Notes: generated from the sequence alone by a model not told the origin. Shown: positions 45,806 through 57,237, numbered from the stretch's first letter. The stretch: 64,000 nucleotides of DNA from Ephydatia muelleri (GCA_013339895.1 JABACO010000017.1:4529570-4593569); one strand, 5' to 3'. Made by a program: numbers and translations.

Positions 45806-46633
45806 ATATGGGACAGTTAACGCGAAAATGATAACTCGCATTTATACATAAAATGTTATATAAATGCTTCTCGTTTGAATCGCTATATCTTCCGAACGGT
45901 TATAGCTATCAACATCCTATTTTCAACACTTCATACCACACCATTTCTCTATGGCAAAATATGTTTTGGGGTCTTGCACTTGCTCCTTGCCAGTATTGCA
46001 ACGTTCGATACCCCACCGACTTCAAACCCGCCATAACTTTCTGTAGGAGTAATCAAATCGCTTCAAATTCTGTTTGTAGGTGGAGAGGTCCTATATCTAT
46101 CTATTTGTTCTGTTCGTTAATTCTTATGCAATCCGTTACGGAGATACAGTTGAACAAACTACGTGCACATTTTCGCGCTCGTTTCGCGCCAATGATTTGG
46201 GCAAATTGCGCTCCGCTCAATGTATGGGGAGGCGGGGATTATTACATTGGCGCGAATCAAGCGGGAAAACGTGCACGTAGTTTATTCAACTGTATCTCCG
46301 TAACAGATGGCATACAAATTAACGAACAGAACAAATCGATAGGTATAGGACCTCTCTACCTACATACCGAATTTGAAGCGATTTCATTACTCCTACAGAA
46401 ACTTATGGCGGGTTTGAACCCGGTGGGGTATCGAACGTTGCAATACTGGCAAGGAGCAAGTACAAGATCCCAAAAAGTATTTTACCATAGAGAAATGGTG
46501 TGGTATGACGTGTTGAAAATAGGATGTTGATAGCGTTTACCGTTCGGAAGATATAACGATTCAAACGAGAAGCATTTATATAACATTTTATATATAAATG
46601 CGAGTTATCATTTTCGCGTGAACTGTCCCATAT
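45806..46633. mobile_element. Foldback element with about 390-bp inverted arms
   Basis: The left arm (45806 to about 46195) and right arm (about 46237 to 46633) are long inverted repeats differing by scattered substitutions, with a loop of about 40 bp. The ends are ATATGGGACAGTT and AACTGTCCCATAT. Inner blocks such as GTTACGGAGATACAGTTGAA and TACGTGCAC are mirrored. An open frame of 225 codons crosses the hairpin (45853-46530) but has no domain and is a by-product of the symmetry. Confidence 0.92.
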
Positions 46634-46689
46634 ACGAATAAATAAAACACATTAGCTACAAAGTTATGTTTTAGGAACTACATGTATCA

Positions 46690-48825
46690 CCCTACCGGAC
46701 GATATATCCACCCCTTAAGAGGAGCAACCGGGCATTGGCCCGCACTAGTGTTAGGTTCAGGCGGCCATACAAGTTGGAGTCCACCTTGAACTTGGCGGTG
46801 TTGGTCCTTGTGGCAAGGTGTACGTGTGAAGCAAGACTTGAGAAAGCTTGGACAGCTTCCCTGCCCCAAGCTCCATATGACTCCACCACAAGGGGAATGC
46901 ATGCATGTCCATCCTAGCTCAGAAGACTTAGTATCATTAGCTGAGTGCTTTCTTAGCTCAGCGGCAACTGCTGCTGACCCTGCTGTGAGACCCGCTTCAG
47001 AGAGAAGAGATGGGTTTAGCGGAGAAGTCACAGAAAGATCAAAGGCAGCAGTCTTGCCACAGAGCCAATTCGAAGCTAAGATGTCAGCAGGACGTGTGTG
47101 CAGGAGCTCACGTCCAAGTCCACTGCCAGCTAATGCCTTGTGGCAGGTTTGGAGCACTACATCCCTGAGCTTATTGTGCCTGGATACAGCATGACCACCT
47201 CGCTAGGGGATCCAAAGGGTGTTCTGGGCACAATGCACAGGGAGGTGAGCCTGGTGAGGTGTCTAGCCCCAGCCACAACTTGATGGCCATTTGGTGCTCA
47301 TTGGGGTCTAGGCTTAGACCCAGGCCTGGAGATGGACAGTGCCAGAGAGCCATGCAGAAGCATGGGGAGAAGACACAGACAGGAGACGAGCCTTGTCAGA
47401 AGTAGAGCTCTCTGAGAGAAGAGAGTTAAATTGAATAGACTCTAATGTGGCTGACAGAGTGTGCTGTCGACAAGGAGTAGTGGCCAGACTATTAATGTTA
47501 ACTGCACTCTCAAGGTACAGACATGTTGTACAAATTAACCGCCTCAGCTAGGAAATTATCTGAAGGTGAGGCAAGGCCTGCAGTACTGATGGATGCAATA
47601 AAGGCAGAGGGATGGGGAGGAGGGGCCTGCAGTACTGATGGATGCAATAAATGCTGCAGTAGAGTGGTACGCTAATGAGCAGAGCCCCAGGCCACCTCTG
47701 CTTAAACTCAACTGGGCCTGCTTCCAAGAGCTGTCAGTAGTGTGAATAGCTTGGCACTCTGTGAAGGTGTGTCTGACCTGCTGATCGAACACATGCAGTT
47801 CATCTAATGCCAGGGTTGGAGGGGTGGAACGTGTAATATGGACTAATTTTGTAAATGCGTAGCAAAATGAGAGCAATCTGAGGATCACATGAGCCAAGCT
47901 TCTACAGTGAGGATAGCAATATGGAAGCAGCAGCACTTTTGGAGGCAATAAAGGATGAGCAAAAGGCCACATCTCCTATAGGTGCTCCAAGGATGGCAAG
48001 GTTGGGTGTGAAAGATTTGTTCATCTCTGCAGGAAATAGGCTAAGGTCACCTCGACTGAAATGCTCACATTTTAAATGAAGCCCCAGTGAGGGACCTAAA
48101 CCCTGAAGAAGATGTACCACATGCTGGACAGAGGAAGGTGGACCAGCCACCACCCCATCATCCAGGCAACAAGCATTAATAAGTAGATCTTGGCAGCTAT
48201 TGTCCTTGGCAATGGTAAGAGGGCCTAGAGGATCCCCTTGCTGCACACCAGCCTCTGAGGTCAAAGTTCCCACAGGAAAGGGTGTTGGCTGTAGCACCAC
48301 TCAGTCCATGGGAGGAGGAGGGGGAAATGCAGGGCACATTGATCAAGGAGGGACTGGCGAGACAGTAAGTTGAAGGCATTTTTCATATCCACCTTCATGC
48401 ATACAAAACCAGGATCCTGCCAATGGTCATCAAGACAACGTCTCAGGCCAATGGATAACCTTCTCACATCCTTGGGGGAGAGCAATGCCGAACGGGAAAG
48501 GCTGTAAGAAAGCAGAAGCATCCTCTTTAATTAAACCACAAAGACAGTTGCTTGTGAGTTGGTGAAGTGATTCACCCACGGCTATGGGCCTAATGTTCTG
48601 TGCGCCTTTCCTTAAAGCAACTAGGCTACCCCCTACCATGTACTGAGAAATTGCAGCTGGAGCTTGTCCTGAGGGCAGGATGTTGATTACACCTTGAAGG
48701 AGGGAGCAAATGGATGTAGGAACTGGAACTTCAGCTACATCAAGGAGGTGTTGGATGTGCAGGCCTGTGGGGCCAGCTGCACAAGCCTCAGGGAAGGACC
48801 AAATGACAGAGAGCACTTTAATTTA
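46690..48825 (-). mobile_element. LINE-type retrotransposon, second copy, 5'-truncated
   Basis: Minus strand, same family as 6236-9603 but clearly diverged. It starts within the RT at PEACAAGPTGLHIQHLLD. It keeps IRPIAVGESLHQLTSNCLCG, the A motif KVDMKNAFN, the B motif GVQQGDPLGP, the C motif CCLDDGVVAGPP and LAILGAPIGD. The endonuclease-like block is PADILASNWLCGKTAAFDLS. Several frame changes and a small duplicated block near 47575-47650 (GCCTGCAGTACTGATGGATG twice) show it is dead. Loss of the N-terminus at 48825 is the usual 5' truncation of LINE insertions. Confidence 0.82.
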
Positions 48826-48838
48826 TTTATTTTTTAAT

Positions 48839-49195
48839 ATATTACAGTTGTTTTGGATGCAATAAATGATGAGTAAACACAATTAGGTGTATATGTAAGG
48901 ATGACAGTAAAACGTTAGCAAGCAAGGGATTGTGGAAATCATGCAATGATGAATCTAATTACAAAAGACCTACCTACAATATCAATTGGATATTTATACA
49001 CATAGTTGCTAGAATCTTGTTTGCTTACTTTATGACCACACAAATCAGGCATCTCATTTACGCTGTCCCAACCTCATCCTCAGCCCCAGTCCTTACCCAC
49101 ACCTCAGCCCCAGTCCATACCTCACCCTAAGCCCCAGTCCTTACCCACACCCTCAGCCCCAGTCCTCACCTGATGAAGCCCTCCTTCTGCAGTGT
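48839..49195 (-). repeat. Inverted fragment of the SREBP-like locus
   Basis: Reverse complement of A1 about 32600-32905 joined directly to about 31230-31400 (CTCCAACACTGCAGAAGGAG and the GACTGGGGCTGAG intron repeat). The join at about 49062 marks a deletion of about 1.2 kb relative to A1. Confidence 0.88.
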
Positions 49196-49560
49196 TGGAG
49201 GGAAGGGGTGGAGGGAAGGGGACGAAGAAGACCTTCCTTCTCTCCCTCCCCTCCCTCCTCTCATACCGCTCCCCTCCTTCCTTCTCTTCTCCCACACTCC
49301 TCTCCTACCCCTCCTCTCCTTCCTTCCTTCCCTCTTCCTCCTTCCCCTTGGGAGGTCCCCATTCCACTCCTTCCTCCCTCTTTCCCCTCCCTCCCCTCCT
49401 CCCTCTTTCCCTTCCCTCCCTCTTTCCCCTCCTCCCCTCCCTCCCCTCATGCTCCCTCCCTTCCTCCCTCTCTCCCCTCCTCTCCCCTCCTCTCCCCTCC
49501 CTCCTCCCTCTTCTCCTCCTACCCCTACAATTCTCCCTTGTTACACCTTCTCTTTACTAG
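49196..49560. repeat. Polypurine/polypyrimidine tract (TCCCTCC)n
   Basis: About 330 bases of near-pure C/T on plus, built from CTCCCTCCC/CTTCC units. Long Pro/Ser/Leu frames here are artefacts. Such tracts can adopt triplex structure. Confidence 0.93.
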
Positions 49561-49667
49561 GTTTTATCTGTACACCAATGCCAGTCTTAAATACTGATAT
49601 GTACTGTTGTTTCTCCTTAATAATTCTTTTACTACACTGTCAAAGTACTGCTCTTTCATGCCTACAG

Positions 49668-49742
49668 TCCAGTGCTTGCTGCAGCTACTATTTTGAAGTT
49701 AGTGAATCAGCACCAAATGGCACTTCAGTGAGTGCCATCAGG
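49668..49742 (+). other. Possible cadherin-repeat exon
   Basis: A 75-bp block between CCTACAG and GTAAGT reads CCSYYFEVSESAPNGTSVSA. Y-x-F-x-V-x-E-x-APNGT-V matches the start of a cadherin repeat. No neighbouring cadherin exon is seen, so this may be an isolated remnant or chance. Confidence 0.35.
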
Positions 49743-50144
49743 GTAAGTGGGTGGGCCGGGTGTATGTGTACTTATGGTACCTCTGAACATAAATAGAATG
49801 TCCTCCTTTTCTACGCGAACATATGCAAACGCAGCGCAGAGATATAGCTACGGCAGAAATGGTTTATACGTACGCCTACGTACATAATGATACACGGTCA
49901 GGGCTATGTATGAATATGATTGCTTTTATCGCGTGACGTAATTACATTCGGCTCTACAATAGAAGTCAGGCAAAAGGTATGTTACATTAGTCGGCCGTTT
50001 AGGTATGCTATTCAATTTTCCCTGTAGAGAGCATATCGAAAAGTACCAAAAACCGAGCATAACCCCAAAATTAGCCCATATATTTCCGTGGAGGCAAATA
50101 AAGCAATTAACGCCCACGCGTCATGTGACCATATGAAAAAGGTA
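49743..50144. other. Interval before the pogo element
   Basis: No gene or repeat recognised. Confidence 0.45.
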
Positions 50145-50877
50145 GGGTAGATTCGGTAGTGTTCGGCAGTCGCGCGAAAATTTGATGTACAATAAATAGC
50201 CCTACGGATATTCGGAATAAAAGAAATATACTACCTGCACTTTTAGAAACCTAAAACCACTTTAGAACAACAGTATCACTTTAGGTGATTTTTTTTGTCT
50301 ATTGAAAATGCAATAAAATATTAAAGTCACTACGGTAGCGTTCGGCAGTAGTCGGCAGCGCTAAGGGTTATTTCGGCAGTGCGATTAGGCAGTGTTCGTC
50401 ACCGCATATAGCACAATCATTCGCAATGAGTCATTTAAACATTCTTACTATTATAAAAATTGAGTAAAATTACTACAGATCCAGGAATCATCAGTCAGCA
50501 TTGAGGCATGCTATATACTTGCATGCAGGAATTGGAATCATCTTATTAATTAAGCAGCCTATACGTCTGGCAACTTGCACTTCAGGGCTGTGGAACTCAA
50601 CTGAGTCACATGTAATTGTCACTGTCTTCAGCAAGATTTGTGCAGCCGGTTTGGACAAATGTATTCCTCTTCATCTTCACTATCAAAAGAGAAATATATT
50701 CTGTGCACTTCTGGGATGCAAGTGACATGTGATGTTTCGTCACACTTCTGACACTGCACCCACTTGCATTCAACGCCATCTTCTTGTTGTTGAAAGAAAC
50801 TGAAATCACACACCATGCATTTCCAATCCCCACCAGAATCATCTTCATCTGTTTGATCTATCATTCCCTGTTTCTCT

Positions 50878-51058
50878 GCTCTTTTCTTACCTTTCCCTTT
50901 CTCATCTGCTTTCTTACCTTTCCCTTTCTCATCTCCTTTCTTACCTTTCCCTTTCTCATCTCCTTTCTTACCTTTCCCTTTCTCATCTCCTTTTTTACCT
51001 TTCCCTTTCTCATTTCCTTTCTTACCTTTCCCTTTCTCAACTCCTTTCTTAGATTGCT
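50878..51058 (-). repeat. 27-bp coding minisatellite (KGKGKKGDE)
   Basis: Six or so 27-bp units TTACCTTTCCCTTTCTCATC(TCCTTTC) encode KKGDEKGKG-type basic repeats on minus, in frame with the finger that follows. This is probably a nuclear-localisation or DNA-backbone contact region. Confidence 0.93.
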
Positions 51059-51304
51059 TTTTAAACTTTTTTTCAGCCTCTTCTGCTTCATGCAATTCTC
51101 GCCATTTCTTGCTGGTTAAAGCGTACACACTAGCTGATAAAGAGCGTTTTCTTTTCCTTCCAGTTTGGTTGCTAGGCTTAGACAATGTTATTAATCGGTC
51201 TACTAAATGCTTCGTCAGAATTGGAGTGACTGAAGTTGGCAGCCTGTTATGCAAGCTTGATGTTGATGGGCAATTTGATCTTACATCATTTGGGTCATCA
51301 CTTG

Positions 51305-51770
51305 GCAGTTCTTCTCATCTGAGGGATCATCATCTCCTCCAGCTAAGGGATCACCATCTCCTCCACCTTAGGAGCCATCATCTCCTCCAGCTAAGGGATC
51401 ACCATCCCCTCCACCGGAGGGGCCATCATCTCTTCCATCTGAGGGATCATCATCTCCTCCACCTGAGAGGCCATCATCTCCTCCAACTGAGGGATCACCA
51501 TCTCCTCCACCTGAGGGGCCATCATCTCCTCCATCTGAGGGATCATCATCTCCTCCACCTCAGAGGCCATCTTCTCCTCCAACTGAGGGATCATCATCTC
51601 CTCCACCTGAGGGGCCATCATCAACATCATTTCCTCCACCTGAGGGATCATCATGTCCTCCACCTGAGGGATAATCATCAACATCATTTCCTCCACCGGA
51701 GGGATCACCATCTCCTCTACCTGAGGGACCATCACCTCCTCCACCTGAGGGACCATCATCCACTGATGCT
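51305..51770 (-). repeat. 24/30-bp minisatellite (GPSGGGDD)
   Basis: Tandem ATCATCTCCTCCACCTGAGG-type units of 24 bp, with 36-bp variants containing AACATCATT. On minus the frame continuous with the transposase reads DDGPSGGGD. Other frames give EEMMVPQVEE. Confidence 0.93.
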
Positions 51771-53175
51771 TCTGCAATCTCTTTAGCAGAGGACCACAGC
51801 AAGTAAAGTGATGTGTCTTCTATGTCTCCTTGCCATTCCCCACCATAAGCTGACTCAAACAGCTGTAACTTTGTATGCCCTATACGCTCTTCAAGAAAGC
51901 GAAGGCCACACCTCATTCGAAAAACAGCTGGATCACTAACTGGAGACAACAGTTCTGCTTCTTCACACTCTTGTTGTAGGTGATCCCTAACACACTTACT
52001 ATAATCTATACCTTTCCTGGATCCAGCGGGTAAAGGCCTGACTTCCTAAAGCCATTCACAACAGTACTAAGGGTTATCTGATCAACAGCACCCTTGAAGA
52101 CTGTAGGAAAACTTTTTTTGCTGATGTTTTTGTTCAAGTGTGTTTCATTCCATTTGTTTTTGGCAGTGCCCACAGGCTCTTAAGGGACTTAAATACTGAA
52201 ACATCAAGTGGTTGAAGCAAGTGGGTAGAATTAGGGTAAAGAGCAACAAGCAGAATACCCTTTGATGTACAGAATTCAGCCACTTCCAGGGAAAGGTGGG
52301 ACTTGTGACCATCAGCATAAACCAAGACAGGCCTTGGGATGTTGCTCTTTACAAGCCATGGCTCAAAAACTTGCGACATATAGTCATAGAAGGTAGCACT
52401 CGTCATCTAACCTGCCTCAGACTTACCAATTGCCCAAGTAGGATCAACAGCTTCAACTGCCTCTGCTATGTCATGGGGAATGTGCTGCTTTTATGCATAT
52501 ATTATCGTAGGAGGTGCCATTTTCCCTGCAGCAGAATAGCCCATCAGTACTGTTAAACCTTATTTATCATTTTCTTTTGATGTTTGTAAGAAGCTTTTAT
52601 AGTTTACAGGTCCCAGAACATTCCCCTTCTTCCTGGCAAGGAGAAAATTCGACTCATCAAAGTTGAAGATTTGTTCTGGAGCCTGCAGCTAGCATTGCCT
52701 CCTCAGCCTTTGTCAACACAGTACTAAGACCCATTTTTCGATCCTCTGGGCTCTTTCCGTCCAACTTGTCACAGAGTGTGCATCGTGGTACACCATAGGC
52801 CTTTGATGCTGCATGCCTAGACATGTGACCTTCTCTTACTTCCTTTATAGCAGCTATCATACTCTCATGAGAGTACTTGAGGTACTGATGTTCCATCACT
52901 AGATCATACATGTATAATGTGTGGCAATGAAGCGCCATATAGGTATTGTGCAATGGCAATCAAGCTAAGGTTTTACTTAACAAACAAAAGTGAAATCAAT
53001 TGATATATATATATAATTGGTACTCAAGAATACATTTATATCATTGCTGACAGAGAAAAGAGAAATCACAAAAATGTAGTACAAGTATTTTGTATTGCAC
53101 CAGCTGCCTGTAAATGTTGGAGGACAAAGAAATAAAAAGATATTTCATTTGAGATACTATATGCAACAATCAACC

Positions 53176-53176
<1 letters not shown>

Positions 53177-53211
<35 letters not shown>
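53177..53211. repeat. Homopolymer C35
   Basis: About 35 uninterrupted C inside the pogo element, 5' of its gene. Confidence 0.97.
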
Positions 53212-53213
<2 letters not shown>

Positions 53214-53707
53214 ACGAACACTCCTTCCGGGCAATATTTTGCTCTGTGATTCATATATTAGAAACCTACCACTTGAACAACCGTAACATATGTCTTTTTA
53301 TTTTGCAGTGTTCGTCCCCTATGCCGAACACACCCAAATTGCTTGATTCGAACATGGAGTGTTCGACCCCCATTGGAACTCTTCGACATTTCAGATTTGT
53401 ATATAGGAATACATATTTTGTGGTAGTGTATTCAGTTCTTAGTTCAGAAACAACCAAAAAAGTACAAACCGATGAAACTTGCCTGACAAATGCTGGTGCC
53501 CCTATCGCACCTTTTAACAGTTGTAATATTACTCGCTACATGAAATTTTGTAATGAAACTTTAACTGAACTGGCTGAAAACTAACTCCTTGGAGGTTGTG
53601 TTCCATTCGTTGTTTCAATTTTAAAGCGTTCGGTAAGCCTTAGCCCCTTTTTAGAAGCGTTGGGGGCCGAACATCACCCACTGCCGAACATGCCCTACGC
53701 TACCCTA

Positions 53708-54250
53708 GTATATTTTCTAAACGAATAAACGGTGAGTTCAACTTCAGTACATGTGCTATCAACGGCGATGCATCGGCGCATTGAACATATAGCGGCTGAG
53801 CTCTTGATTTTTCGCTCCCCAGCCTCGATGAGTAATTACATTTTTAGTGCAGTTTTTACGTAATTTTGGGGGGTTTTCTACGCAAAAAAGCGTTGGCTTC
53901 TGGGGCGGAGCCCCACACCCCGGTAGGGGAGCTTACAGCGCTCCCCCACACCCCCTAGCTGGGCGGGAGGGGTGCCCCCCTCCCGCACCCTCCCCGGGGG
54001 CGGCCCCGCCTACTGCTTTGCCCCACCCCTTGCCACACCCTCGCTGGTGCCCCCCCCTCCCAAATCCTGGATCCGCCACTGACAAGGTTTCTGGAGCTGG
54101 TCTCTGTGGTGTTCCATCTAGGGCTATGTGACCGAACAAAGCAACTGAAGCCGCATTTTCATAGCAAAGCAAAAACGTTTATTGTGTGAAAAAAAAGTAT
54201 GGCTGCATCTGAATGGTGTTTCTGTACGTTGACGATGTGGCATACCAACC
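53708..54250. other. GC-rich block, probable remnant of a non-autonomous hAT-like element
   Basis: A C/G-rich stretch (53905-54075) ends with TCCTGGATCCGCCACTG at 54065-54081. That is the inverse of CAGTGGCGGATC, a common end of hAT-like non-autonomous elements. A related block sits at 38745-38830. No gene seen. Confidence 0.45.
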
Positions 54251-54414
54251 AACCGTCTTGAGAATTTGTCTGTGCTTGGTGTTTTCAGCCTAAAGTTACT
54301 ATGTCGTATCTAGGAATTTGTGGTGTAGTGTGCTATGTGTGGAGGGAGGGGTGTGGTGTGTTTGCTGCGTGGTATTGTAATGCTTCTGGTATGACCAAGG
54401 GTTGTGTGGTACTC

Positions 54415-54760
54415 ACCATGGTTACCAATCTCCCCATGGTTACCATCTCCCCATGGTTACCATCTCCCCATGGTTACCAATCTCCCCATGGTTACCAATC
54501 TCCCCATGGTTACCAATCTCCCCATGGTTACCAATGTGCTCCCTCTCTATGGTTACCAATCTCCCCATGGTTACCATCTCCCCGTGGTTACCAATCTCCC
54601 CATGGTTACCAATCTCCCCATGGTTGCCATCTCCCCATGGTTACCAATCTCCCCATGGTTACCAATGTGCTCCCTCTCTATGGTTACCAATGTGCTCCCT
54701 CTCTATGGTTACCAATCTCCCCATGGTTACCATCTCCCCATGGTTACCAATGTGCTCTTC
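54415..54760. repeat. Minisatellite CCCCATGGTTACCAATCT (A2)
   Basis: Same array as at 27728, somewhat longer and with units in a different order. Confidence 0.95.
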
Positions 54761-55153
54761 TCCCCAGGGTCACTTGCTGAAGGCACGTGACAGTATTGAG
54801 ATGGTTCTGGCAGATATAGGACGTAACTCCTACTTGAGCCTGTGTGTGGAGATGTGCTGGAGCATCCTGCAACATGTTCTCTTCCAGGTGAGGAGGGAGG
54901 GAGGAGTGGGAGATTCTCAGAAGGGAGGGAGGGGAGGGAGGAGTGGGAGAAGGGAGGAAGAAAAGAAGTGTGTTGTTAGCTGGGTATATTGCCCCTCTTC
55001 CCCAGACCATGATTGGACAGTGGGCTGTAGCACTGGCTAGCTACCTTGTAAAGAAGCCCCAGCAGACTGAGGTGGGCTCTAAAAAGGAAAGATTTGGTGA
55101 TACTGCTGCTGACATAGCAGAGACGTACCACTTCCTTCATAAAGTGAACATGG

Positions 55154-55155
<2 letters not shown>

Positions 55156-55233
<78 letters not shown>

Positions 55234-55400
55234 GTGTATGGTCTGGGGACTAGGCTATGGTTAAAAGTGGTCTGGGGACTAGGCTACGGTTACAAGTGGT
55301 GTGGGGACTAGGCTATGGTTACAAGTGGTGTGGGGACTAGGCTATGGTTACAAGTGGTGTGGGGACTAGGCTATGGTTACAAGTGATGTGGGGACTAGGC
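55156..55400. repeat. (GT)n plus GGGGACTAGGCTATGGTTAC repeat (A2)
   Basis: A GT array of about 75 bp and about five 28-bp units, both longer than in A1. Confidence 0.93.
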
Positions 55401-55797
55401 TATATTGTGTTTTTCACTCTCCAGTGAGTGGAGGGAGTGCCCTCAAAGGCATTGGCTTCTATGTTGGAACTAATGCCATGAACTTTGCTAATTTGGATGC
55501 CCCATTTGGCCTGCTCCAGTGTCTGGGCACCTGGCAGAGATGTACCTCACTACAGTGCCACTTCTCTGCACCTCACTGGTCCCGCCCACTGATGGTCAGT
55601 GTTCATGGTAACCATGGTTATCACACCTCTGGTTACTTCCCTCCTCCCCACTAGTGGTATTACTTCCACTACTCGCGTGGGGGTGGCCTGGCCTTGCCCC
55701 ACAAGTGGATGGTCACTCCTCAGGGGAGCAGGTTCCTTATGGGCACTTCCTGGGCACTAGAGGTACCAGTGCACCTCGCCTTTATCATGGAGTAGCT

Positions 55798-56045
55798 GGT
55801 TAGTCTAATCTGTTAGTCTAATCTGTTAGTCTTATATGCTGTTACATGTAGTTTAATATGTTAGTCTAATCTGTTAGCTAATCTGTTTATTTTAATATGT
55901 TAGTCTAATCTGTTATTCAAATCTGTTACATGTAGTTTAATATGTTAGTCTAATCTGTTAGTCTAATCTGCTAGTTAGTCAGATTAGTGTAATATGTTAC
56001 ATGTAGTTAATCTTATATGTTAGTCTAATCTGTTACATGTAGTCA
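55798..56045. repeat. TTAGTCTAATCTG minisatellite (A2)
   Basis: Shorter version of the A1 array at 29028. Confidence 0.95.
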
Positions 56046-56442
56046 CATGTTCATAGCTAACAACTAGTTGGGACTTGTGTATGTAAGCTTAAGACATTAG
56101 CTGTAAAGCTCTTCTCTCAAATTTAATGCATTGTTTTAGGATACATCATTGCCAATGTATGCACTTTACCACACATGGCTGTAATCATTGGTTGATTGGC
56201 CCACTTTGTCTCCTCCCCAGCCCTACCAATGTGCTCCATAACCAGGGCCTACTCCAGGCAGCTGCTCTATGAGGGCTTCACTCTCCTGCTGCTCCATGAG
56301 AACTCTTCCCTCCAAGGGGCGGAGCTGGGGGAGGCGGCCCTCACCACTCTGCAGCAGGTCCACCACCTAGCAGAGGAGGCACAGGCCATGTTGTGTGCCA
56401 ACATCAGGTCCCTCGGCACTGTGCTGGACACAAGCGACTCAG

Positions 56443-56780
56443 GTGTGTGTGGGGAGAGGTGTGTTATGGAGGGGGGTGTGGGGAGAAGTGTGTTATGGAG
56501 AGGGTGTGGGGGGAGAGGTGTCTTATTGGGTGTGGGGGGGGAGAGGTGTGTTATGGAGGGGTGTGGGGGGAGAGGTGTGTTATGGAGGGGGTGTGGGGAA
56601 GAGGTGTGTTATGGAGGGGTGTGGGGGGAGAGGTGTGTTATGGAGGGGTGTGGGGGGAGAGGTGTGTCATAGAGGGGTGTGGGGGAGAGGTGTGATATGG
56701 AGGGGGTGTGGGGGGAGAGGTGTGTCATGGAGGGGTGTGAGGGGAGAGGTGTGTTACGGGGTGTGGTGGGGAAGAGGGGT
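56443..56780. repeat. GTGTTATGGAGGGGTGTGGG minisatellite (A2)
   Basis: G-rich array equivalent to 29767, shorter than in A1. Confidence 0.95.
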
Positions 56781-56926
56781 GTTAACTGCTTGATTGCTCA
56801 TGTGCAGGCTTTGATGTCATTGAATGGTGGGCTTCTATTGGACTGGTGGCGTGCTATTGGTACATGGGAAAGGACAGTTTGGCCCAAGAACACTATGCCA
56901 GCATTGATGGCATCTCTGGTGATAGG

Positions 56927-56947
56927 TGTGTGTTGTGTGTGTGTGTG

Positions 56948-56995
<48 letters not shown>

Positions 56996-57014
56996 GCGTG
57001 TGTGTGTGTGTGTA
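56927..57014. repeat. (GT)n microsatellite (A2)
   Basis: Equivalent to 30306, expanded. Confidence 0.95.
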
Positions 57015-57237
57015 AAAATTATATGTTAAGTACAGATGAAGGTTCATTGTCAGCATAGCATGTCCATTAACAGAATGGGAGGGGAGACCTTCATTTTTGC
57101 CCACCCCCTGCATGGCAAACTTGGGGGTAAATCCCTGTCATTGCCAATGCACTCTGCAGTACAGTTGAACCACTTCCATTGCTATAGGTAGCATGGTACA
57201 TGTAATGTATCAGAGGTACATTGAGTTAGATGTGCCT

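Larger units (their letters stand above)
42675..49195 (-). repeat. Partial inverted third copy (A') of the duplicated segment
   Basis: Inverted homology to A1 31230-34870: ZU5 gene 42675-45742, then 48839-49062 (A1 about 32600-32905) and 49063-49195 (A1 31230-31400, SREBP exon end and intron). The stretch A1 31400-32590 is deleted in A'. Three insertions interrupt it (43640-44581, 45806-46633, 46690-48825). It is more diverged from A1 and A2 than they are from each other. Confidence 0.88.
50628..52960 (-). pseudogene. Pogo/jerky-like transposase with C-terminal PHD-like finger
   Basis: Reading from 52960: a psq/CENP-B-type HTH (YSHESMIAAIKEVREGHMSR, then HAASKAYGVPRCTL). The DDE_1 domain has IFNFDESNFLLARKKG (first Asp), a TAA, TVLMGYSAAGKMAPP, another stop, EAVEAVDPTWAIGKSEAG with TAG in place of Trp, LVYADGHKSHLSLEVAEFC (second Asp) and STHLLQPLDVSVFKSLKS (third Asp). 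Downstream are FLEERIGHTKLQLFESAYGG, a Gly/Asp/Ser/Pro minisatellite linker, a KGKGKKGDE basic repeat, and a C-terminal zinc finger with CMVC, C..C and H-x2-C ligands ending YICPNRLHKSC. The PHD-like finger is known from other pogo/jerky-like transposases. At least three stops and a frame change in the linker inactivate it. Confidence 0.8.
50145..53705 (-). mobile_element. Pogo-type (Tc1/mariner) DNA transposon with intact ends
   Basis: Ends GGGTAG at 50145 and CTACCC at 53705, each flanked by TA (50143-50144, 53706-53707), the Tc1/mariner target duplication. Both subterminal regions carry repeated TTCGGCAGT / ACTGCCGAA and TGTTCG motifs: about 50160-50400 on the left, 53310-53690 on the right. 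These are probable transposase binding sites. The internal gene on minus encodes a psq-type HTH and a DDE_1 transposase. The length is 3.56 kb. The gene has several breaks, so the copy is dead. Confidence 0.88.

Noticed and set aside
45853-46530. 225-residue ORF over the foldback element
   Set aside because: It spans an inverted repeat, so the two halves are mirror images on opposite strands. No domain, and the symmetry explains the open frame.
49173-49796. Pro/Leu/Ser-rich 207-residue ORF
   Set aside because: Translation of the polypyrimidine tract; only the last 25 codons (cadherin-like block) may be real.
51391-51777. EEMMVPQVEE protein on minus
   Set aside because: Alternative frame of the minisatellite. 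The transposase frame through the same repeat is the GPSGGGDD one.
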